A stretch of DNA of 64,000 bases from Melampsora larici-populina 98AG31 (Eukaryota; Basidiomycota; Pucciniomycetes; Pucciniales; Melampsoraceae): assembly GCF_000204055.1 (NCBI RefSeq), contig NW_006768827.1, positions 353,800 to 417,799 of the forward strand, written 5' to 3'. The position numbers were made by a program, and so were the translations under genes. A model generated the notes under the pieces. It was not told where the DNA came from. It did no database searches and was given only the letters and a program-made list of their open reading frames with translations. Positions 57,685-64,000 of this stretch are shown here, in pieces; position 1 is the stretch's first letter; every line of letters starts with the position of its first letter.

Positions 57685-58244
57685 GTGAGCGTTGTAGACT
57701 TTTTGGAATTCTCCAAAAAAGATTCACTTTCTTTCAGATTGATTCAATTCACAATCTTGTTTGTGTTCAGGTGATCATCCTGTGGTTCTCATATTTTACT
57801 TGACATTTATTGAGAAGGCTCATTTCCATCTTGGATGAGCAATAACTGATTCCCGATGAGTACTCAGGATCAGCTCATGAGGCACTGAATACTCAGCAAT
57901 TTGTTCAAAATGAAGATGAGCACATGAACTATACCTTCCTGAGGCTTCATTTTTCAGTGAAGAAGCCTGCCCAGGGGCGTCCCATTTGAGCTGCTCAGCA
58001 AATACTCAGTAGCATCCCCTGACTGGATCACTGATGGGCCAGACTTTTCTCAGACTTCCTTGCTAAGGAATGAAGCCTGATAGAAGCGTCATCCCATCTG
58101 CTCATTGCTCAGCTAATCCTCAGTGATATCCCCGGATAAAGTTTTTCACACTGAGGGGCTGAGATCAACTGAGCAGCCCCTCAGCCAATACTCAGTGACA
58201 TCCTTTGGATCCTTCTGATCCGGTCAGGAATGCCCCTGAGGACT

Positions 58245-58490
58245 AGCTGAGCAGGCCCTCATCCAATGAGCAGTGAAATCCTCCGGATCCTCCTGATATC
58301 AGGGATTCCCCTGAGGAATAACTGAGCAGCCCCTCATCCAATGAGCAGTGAAATCCTCCGGATCCTCCTGATCTCAGGGATGCCCCTGAGGAATAACTGA
58401 GCAGCCCCTCATCCAATGCGCAGTGAAATCCTCCGGATCCTCCTGATCTCAGGGATGCCCCCGAGGAATAACTGAGCAGCTCAGTTGAAC
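58245..58490. repeat. 75-bp tandem repeat, about 3.3 copies
   Basis: Units beginning AACTGAGCAGCCCCTCATCC recur at 58320 and 58395, and a partial unit starts at 58470, exactly 75 bp apart; a diverged unit precedes them. Differences between the last two full units are one or two bases. It lies inside the TIR element. Confidence 0.85.
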
Positions 58491-58780
58491 GAGCAGACGG
58501 GCCTCAGGCTTCATTCCGGAGCCATCAAGCTTGAGGCAAGCTTGGCGCTCTGTGATCCATCTGGGGGATACTTCAGAGACTTAGCTAAGGGAATACTCAG
58601 TTCAGCTCAGCCTCTAAGCTATACATTGGTGGCATCCATTGCAGCTTACTGAACCAGGGAATGCCGCTCAGGATCAGCCCTTCCTCAGACTTCTTTGCTC
58701 ATGAATAAATGCTGAGGAAGGCTTAGTTTGTCTTCTCAGTTCCTGATGATCACGTAATCAGCTGACAAACAGAAAGAAAA

Positions 58781-58865
58781 GGGAAACAAATGGGAAACAA
58801 ATGGGAAACAAATGGGAAACAAATGGGAAACAAATTGGAAACAAATGGGAAACAAATGGGAACGA
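58781..58865. repeat. 11-bp minisatellite (GGGAAACAAAT)n
   Basis: About 7.5 copies of GGGAAACAAAT, one with T for the first G. It generates a repetitive open frame that is not a gene. It sits just inside the right end of the TIR element. Confidence 0.9.
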
Positions 58866-59469
58866 AACAGGAAAATTTCAACGCTCACATAGTTGTGAGC
58901 ATCAATTTTTGCCCCTGTGTTTTGTTCAGGATTGTCGTGATTATGGCTTGGTGGTCTGAGAAGTGGCTTGTGAGGCTTTCTTCATCAATAGGGACTGGAC
59001 GAAGCTCTGCAAAATCGCAATTCAACCGTAGTTGAAACCGAGTTGCAAACAGTTAAGCCACTGTTCAATCAATATAAAATTTCTCTATTTTTTTAGTAAG
59101 CTTTATGGCACTAAAAAAATAGGGTGGCGCACAGCCATGACCCTCCCTAAGACAAGCTGTCTATTCAAATTTGCCCCTCCCACCTCAGCCAAAAGCCTAT
59201 GGCAGAACGCTTCTGGACAGCCCGATATACCTTTCACAAGTTGCTCTGGCTTTGGTTTTGGTGAAATCATCTTGTAGTCGGGGCTCTTGGGCTTGCAGGA
59301 GAAATCGTGACACCTCCTGTTTGTATAAATAACTTCGGTCGGCTTCCAGGGGATTCATGCGCTTATTGAGGTGGCTAAATCCTCTGTCGGTTGAAACCTT
59401 GCCCAGTCCCTAATGACGCATTGTTGAATGATGTCGTCCAGTTGATCATTGACCCATACTTGGTCGATG

Positions 59470-59798
59470 TCAAGCATGGTACGTGGCTTATTCTCTTCTG
59501 TACTAATCTAATCATTTCCCACTAACATCTTGAGTGGTTGCTTTGTTATCAGCACCTTAGCAACTACGATACTTTCCAATTTGAGGGAATTCAATAAACC
59601 AAGTCTCTCAGTTGCCCACTCCCCAGTTGCAAAAATCCAAGCTTGACCCAGCCGAAGTGCTGGCCCATCGACATCGACATTGCAATCTTCGCGTATGCTC
59701 TTAAACCCCCTCAAGCAATAGACATCCGACAAGCTCAACATGGGATACAGCACAGTATGCTCTTGTTTTTGGATTTGCACATGATTTGCCTCATATGT
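59470..59798. repeat. 329-bp direct repeat, right copy
   Basis: Begins TCAAGCATGGTACGTGG directly at the LINE's truncated 5' end and ends CCTCATATGT, then continues into unique sequence (CTCGTAATGAATTACCC). That unique sequence is therefore the original right-hand neighbour of the pre-insertion site. Confidence 0.9.
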
Positions 59799-62700
59799 CT
59801 CGTAATGAATTACCCTTCTACGTCAAAATTCAGCACAGCCGCAATTCTACATTGTACCCCCAACCGAAGTAAGCGTATATCACTTTGATACTCCATACGT
59901 CACACCACATCAACCGGTATGCTTTGAGTCTTCAGATTGTTATCTTTGAGCCAAATTTTATTTATTTTTTGATTGAGTTTCCGAGGAGTTATCACCTGCC
60001 CTAATCTGCCTGTCTGTTTGAATTGGTCATCATCATCCAACAATCTAACTCAAGAAGAAAACATTTCACCTGTATCCACTTATAAATTACCCAGCCCATA
60101 ACTTCTCCCAACTGATTCGCGTTCAAGACCAAATCTCAATCACACCCTTCCTCTCAAGAATATTGGTTTGATACTTATTGTAAAGAAGGAGGACCTGTTT
60201 TCTTATCAGATGATACGTCGGGGGACAAATCGTTTGCCCTTTTTTGTCATTGTTTCATATGTATCAAATCAAATTTGAATCTGACTACATTCTGATATTT
60301 TAATTCAGTGTGGCGGTACAATAGAACTGCATTATCAATCAGCACTCTTAGCCGTAAATATCGCATTCCAAGGACTATCTGATGCATCAAACCGAATCCT
60401 TTCAACTTATCAGACCCGACTTCATACCATTTGATCCAAAAATTGTATTCCTAAATCCATTGATCTCTCTTACTACAATCATAAGTCATATGAATAATCA
60501 AAAGAAACTGATGATATTTGTTTTGTTGGGCTTTGGATTTTGATTTGGTCAATTATAAGAGAATTATCGATTCGATTTTGGAAATCGATTGGAAGGAGAA
60601 TCATCGGAATCAATCATTGTCATAGAGTACAAAGATTTGAATCACTGTACTTTCTTTTGATGTATAGGAGTGGTATGCAGTTTTCTTTCTTCATTCAATC
60701 ATTTTTTGGAGCTCAAAAGCCGGCAATCTTTGATTGATTTTGTCGTTTTTTATTTTGGAAGAAAATTCTTTCCAGATTTCCTCATCCAATCCTTTGTTGA
60801 ACATTTAACAATGTTTGCATGATAATTCAAATGATCCACTTCCATCTCTTACAAAGATCTTTTAAGTAGCTCAAGCTGCTTTTTGGATTCAACGATCGAT
60901 TGGTTTGACTATGAAGAAACATAGAAAAGGTTGTCATCAAATTCTTGCTGGTAAGTTCTTTCATACGTCTCGGGTCCAATTTTGAGTTACTCATTTGAAC
61001 AAATTGTGTTTGAGATTGTATTGTCACTATTCTCTTAGTCTGTGGTTGTTATGCTGTCAACGTTCCTGGGATCAGTACAGCCATCATGTCAAAATGGATG
61101 TATCAGATATCATCCTTTTTGTAAGTCTATAGAATTTTTCAAGAAATTAGATCCTTAGTTGTCCATTGAATACTGACACTCTTGCACAATCTAGGTTGCC
61201 AAAATATTGAACAAAATGGTACAGTGCTCTAAAATTAACAAACGAAGTGGATTTTGGATGCTATGATGATTGGGTGAACTGATGAGGGGACTTTATTAAG
61301 TTTATCAACTCTTTGATTCTTGAAATCATTAAGCTGATTAAACTGATCAATTCCATTCAATCAGGAACAAAACCTCAATCGATTTCAAATCCCACCACAG
61401 TGATTGATCAAACAAACAAACAAACAAACAAATAAGAAATATTTCATACATAGAGAGAAATCAAGTTATAAATCAAAGAAGCATAAATTCATTCATCAAG
61501 CAAGTCCCAAAAGTTAAAATCAAATTTGAAGCCTTACATCAATTGAGGACATATGAACTAGAGAAAAATACTTGAAAGAATTCAGTTTTACAGAAAAGAA
61601 CTTGCTCGAGAGTTGGAATGTGTTGGTCTTTTCATTCTTTAATAAAACACACAAATGATAAAAACTTTTTACATTTTCTACTAACACTTTAGAAACTGAC
61701 AATCTCGAACCTCCTGTCACTTCACATAATTTGGATGATGATCAAATGAGGCCCATTTAACATTAACCTACAAGGTACTTCCGGAACAAGAAGAACTTAT
61801 GAATTGGTAAATTGAAAACATTTGTCCAAGTAGTTCATAATTTCTTAGTTTGATTAAATCTTCAATTCATTTTTTGCATTTCTGACTTTTTTTAGTCAAG
61901 GTAGGGAAACTCATGAGATTGTTGAAGATCAACAAATGACTTGGTTAGAAGCAAAATTCAGATGACAACCGCACTTCTTTTCAAATTTGTCAACCAAACA
62001 AAAACACTACTGTGACCTTCAAAATATCATTCACATTTCTTTTTGAAGATTCTGATCATAGGTTTTTTCTGTGGTCCATCAATTTGATTGACATTTTTTG
62101 ACTTTGATTGTAAGTTTTTTTTAATAGTATGTAGGGGAGTAACTTTCAACAATAAGTGTTGAGTTTTATTGTGAAATCAAATGATGCTCATGAGCTCTGA
62201 TGAATTTTATTGGATCAGAATTGCCAAAAAGAGCTCAGATTAATTAAAAGTGTTGTTGGAGGACCAAAAACCAAGCAAATCTATTAACAAACTTACCCTT
62301 GTGACGCTGGATCGCTGTTTTGAATAAAATTTGATTGTGAAAACAAACAATTGAATGATTGGTTTGGAATGAAAATGATGGTATTACAGATAATTTCAAG
62401 AAATGACTTTCTTCAACATATTAATCAAACAAGCTGTTGGATTATAATCCATAATTGAGTTTATGATTTTACCACTTTTCTTGATCAGGTCAATTGATTT
62501 TGTTTTTTCATTTGTATTCATGTCCATGTCCATTTTTTGAGGTTCTAAAAACCGATTTTTTTAATTCTTTGTGTACAGCATCCTGGTGGATTGATCTGCA
62601 GATTGCTAATCTTAACCAAGGGACGACTTAAGGTATAGTTCCATGATAGAGTTTCGGTGTATGAGGTATAAACCCATAACCCAAAATCAGAGTTTTTACA

Positions 62701-62821
62701 CCGTGAGAGACAGAGAATTTACACAACCAAAATTCTCACCTCACACGTCTCATAACGCAATCGAAACGATCATTCAATTCATTCTCAAGGTTGGAAATAA
62801 AATTTCAAAATCTTGTGTTTT
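59799..62821. other. AT-rich region with exon-like scraps, no assigned gene
   Basis: Short open stretches preceded by acceptor-like sequence occur on the plus strand: from 60309 (after TTTTAATTCAG) a 41-codon stretch starting CGGTIELHYQSALLAVNIAF; about 60887-60955 with FWIQRSIGLTMKKHRKGC; and about 61036-61125 with CGCYAVNVPGISTAIMSKW. These might be exons of one decayed or small-exon gene; I do not recognise the family. A (CAAA)n microsatellite lies at about 61409-61434. Elsewhere nothing was seen. Confidence 0.35.
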
Positions 62822-62824
62822 ATA

Positions 62825-63806
62825 CACTACACAAAATATAATATTTTCCGGGCGGAAAATTTGAATACTGACACGCAAAAATATTGAGAAGTCAGGAAGA
62901 GAGAGAAAAATACAAAAAAATATGCATATTTACGGTACTCAAAGCAAGTATGTACGCGTACATACTTTTTGCTACATAGTTTTTTTTGGCGGGGAAAACG
63001 AGTCCAAAAGTATATTTGTTTTATTTTCCCCGCCAAAAAAAAGTATATACGACAACTATATACGTGTAACTATGTAGCTTTGAGTACCGTAATTGTTCCT
63101 AAGGGTGAGACCTTTGATTTAAGTATTTTTTTGTAATTTTAGCGTGAAAATTGTTGATTGTACTAACAAAAAACCTCAAGGATCATCAGATTACAAGCTG
63201 TAACAGATATTGGAATTTGGCTCATGAATGACAAGGGAATAATTTCAATCCTAAAATCCTTCATATCTTTTGCAATTCTTGGTCAAAACACTCGATAATT
63301 GGCTCATTGGAAAACCATGGCCTTCATTCAAATGTTACGTTAATGCATCAAATCTGTAGCTCCGCTCCAAAAAACATTATTTGTCCTTGAAGCTATTTCA
63401 TATATAGCCAAATAGATTTTTTCTGGAATCAGAGGCAGCTTTCCCGTCACAATGAAAGATATATATGTCACAGAGGTTAGCTTTCCAATGAACCAAAAAT
63501 TGAGTGGTTTGGCCAAGAATTGAAAAAGATATAAGGGATAGTAGAATTCAAATTATCCCCTTGTCACCCATTAGCCAAATTCCGATATCTGTTACAGGTT
63601 GTAATCTAATGATCCTGGAGGTTTTATGTTAGTACAATCAACAATTTTCAGACTAAAAATCCAAAAATTACTCAAATTAATGATCTCAACCATAGCAACA
63701 ATATGCATATCTTTTTTGTATTTTTCTCTCTCTTCCTGACTGCTCAATATTTTTGTGTGTCAGTATTTATGTTTTCCGCCGGGAAAATATTATATTTTGT
63801 GTAGTG
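62825..63806. mobile_element. CACTA-like foldback element, 982 bp, ATA target duplication
   Basis: Both ends read CACTACACAAAATATAATAT inward, and the arms stay alignable for about 300 bp, so most of the element is one imperfect palindrome. ATA flanks both sides (62822-62824 and 63807-63809). CACTA ends with a 3-bp duplication are the hallmark of the EnSpm/CACTA superfamily. No transposase is present. The left arm is interrupted by a second element (62931-63091). Confidence 0.87.
62931..63091. mobile_element. 161-bp MITE nested in the left arm of the CACTA-like element
   Basis: Perfect 15-bp TIRs TACGGTACTCAAAGC, flanked by ATT on both sides (62928-62930 and 63092-63094). The matching position in the right arm (ATGCATATTGTTG, read in reverse) is uninterrupted, proving insertion after the arms were formed. 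It contains a further hairpin with TTTGGCGGGGAAAA stems. Confidence 0.88.
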
Positions 63807-63815
63807 ATAGCAGAA

Positions 63816-64000
63816 ATGACTTCGATTACAGACGAGATTCAAGCAACACAAGACAGAATCAAAGGGGCGGGACTGAGGCTGAAAAAGAAAAATGTGGGTG
63901 AAGGTACAAGTGCAACGACACACAGCCAGTCAAGAGGAAGAGAGATGAATGGTCAAGGCAGCAGTGGAGGAGGTCAGCAACAAGAGGAAGAAGTCGAACC
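63816..64000 (+). CDS. Partial open frame running off the window edge
   Basis: From ATG 63816 the frame is open for 61 codons to the end of the window, beginning MTSITDEIQATQDRIKGAG and rich in Lys, Gln, Ser, Gly and Glu. It starts only 6 bp after the target duplication of the CACTA-like element, so that element forms the immediate upstream region. No family was recognised. It may be an N-terminal disordered region of a host or transposon protein. Confidence 0.45.
   Translation, partial: MTSITDEIQATQDRIKGAGLRLKKKNVGEGTSATTHSQSRGREMNGQGSSGGGQQQEEEVE

Larger units (their letters stand above)
57656..58917. mobile_element. Non-autonomous TIR element inserted in the LINE (1262 bp)
   Basis: The ends are CAGGGGCCAAAATAGATACT and, inverted at the right, CAGGGGCAAAAATTGATGCT; both are followed by a TCACA...TGTGAGCGTTG hairpin. 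Removing it rejoins the LINE endonuclease frame. No clean target duplication was found (TGGTTTCA against TGTTTTGT, 5 of 8), so a hAT assignment is only suggested by the CAGGGG ends. The interior is non-coding, with many TCAGTGA/GCTCAG words and two tandem arrays. A truncated relative starts at 48156. Confidence 0.75.
54313..59469 (-). mobile_element. LINE (RT plus RNase H, Tad/I-like), split by a TIR element
   Basis: A T-run at 54311-54323 is the poly-A tail on the minus strand. Above it come the 3'-UTR, the zinc-like C-terminal region, RNase H, RT and the end of the endonuclease. The endonuclease part is separated by an inserted element (57656-58917): TSHFSDHQAIITTIL lies beyond it at about 59000-58930, and the frame resumes at CETTPEQNEPNPAK from about 57655. 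The 5' end at 59469 abuts the right copy of the 329-bp repeat. Without the insert the LINE is about 3.9 kb, so 5'-truncated. Confidence 0.85.

Noticed and set aside
58790..59035. An open frame starting with repeated GNKWETN-like units
   Set aside because: Produced by the 11-bp minisatellite running into antisense LINE sequence.

Overview
The window looks like a transposon-rich stretch of a rust fungus (Pucciniales, Basidiomycota) genome. This is an inference. It rests on intron-dense genes with GT-AG introns of about 45-110 bp, a fungal Tet-like 2OG-Fe(II) oxygenase, a secreted GH18 chitinase, Harbinger elements that carry a Myb/SANT-like accessory gene, and AT-rich intergenic DNA with many nested terminal-inverted-repeat elements. 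No bacterial-type operon, CRISPR array, rRNA or tRNA gene was recognised.

Layout. 0-3.1 kb: a Tet-like dioxygenase gene with one in-frame stop, preceded by a tandemly duplicated exon-intron leader. 3.2-7.9 kb: non-coding repeats, including a satellite built on a 12-bp palindrome. 7.87-11.54 kb: a complete PIF/Harbinger element with TTA target duplications, a transposase and a Myb/SANT-like gene. 12-13.4 kb: nested MULE-like and other small elements. 13.4-21.9 kb: a 5'-truncated hAT transposase gene split near its C-terminus by a full Ty3/gypsy element (14869-21830; LTRs 349/350 identical; TSD GAAAT). 22.2-24.1 kb: a 9-bp-TSD MULE-type element and a Tc1-like deletion derivative. 24.57-26.70 kb: an intact 12-exon secreted chitinase. 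27.8-31.0 kb and 44.8-47.9 kb: two intact four-exon paralogues of an unrecognised family, in the same orientation. Between them lie a decayed Mo25/Hym1-like pseudogene, a kinase-like fragment, a LINE 3' fragment, a pogo/Tigger element with TA duplications, several MITEs and a hAT with BED and DUF659-like regions. 49.3-53.0 kb: a second PIF/Harbinger gene pair. 54.3-59.5 kb: a LINE split by a TIR element and flanked by 329-bp direct repeats. 59.8-62.8 kb: AT-rich DNA with exon-like scraps. 62.8-63.8 kb: a CACTA-like foldback with a second MITE inside it. An open reading frame starts at 63816 and runs off the edge.

How the parts relate. Only the chitinase and the two paralogues look like intact host genes. 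Much of the rest is transposon-in-transposon layering, and several insertions can be ordered in time from target-site duplications. Across unrelated elements the reading frames are broken mainly by TGA, TAA or TAG codons in otherwise open frames. Most are one C-to-T step from CGA, CAA or CAG, and the single difference between the two gypsy LTRs is also a CG/TG site. This fits CpG-type hypermutation of repeats, but it has not been tested against homologues.
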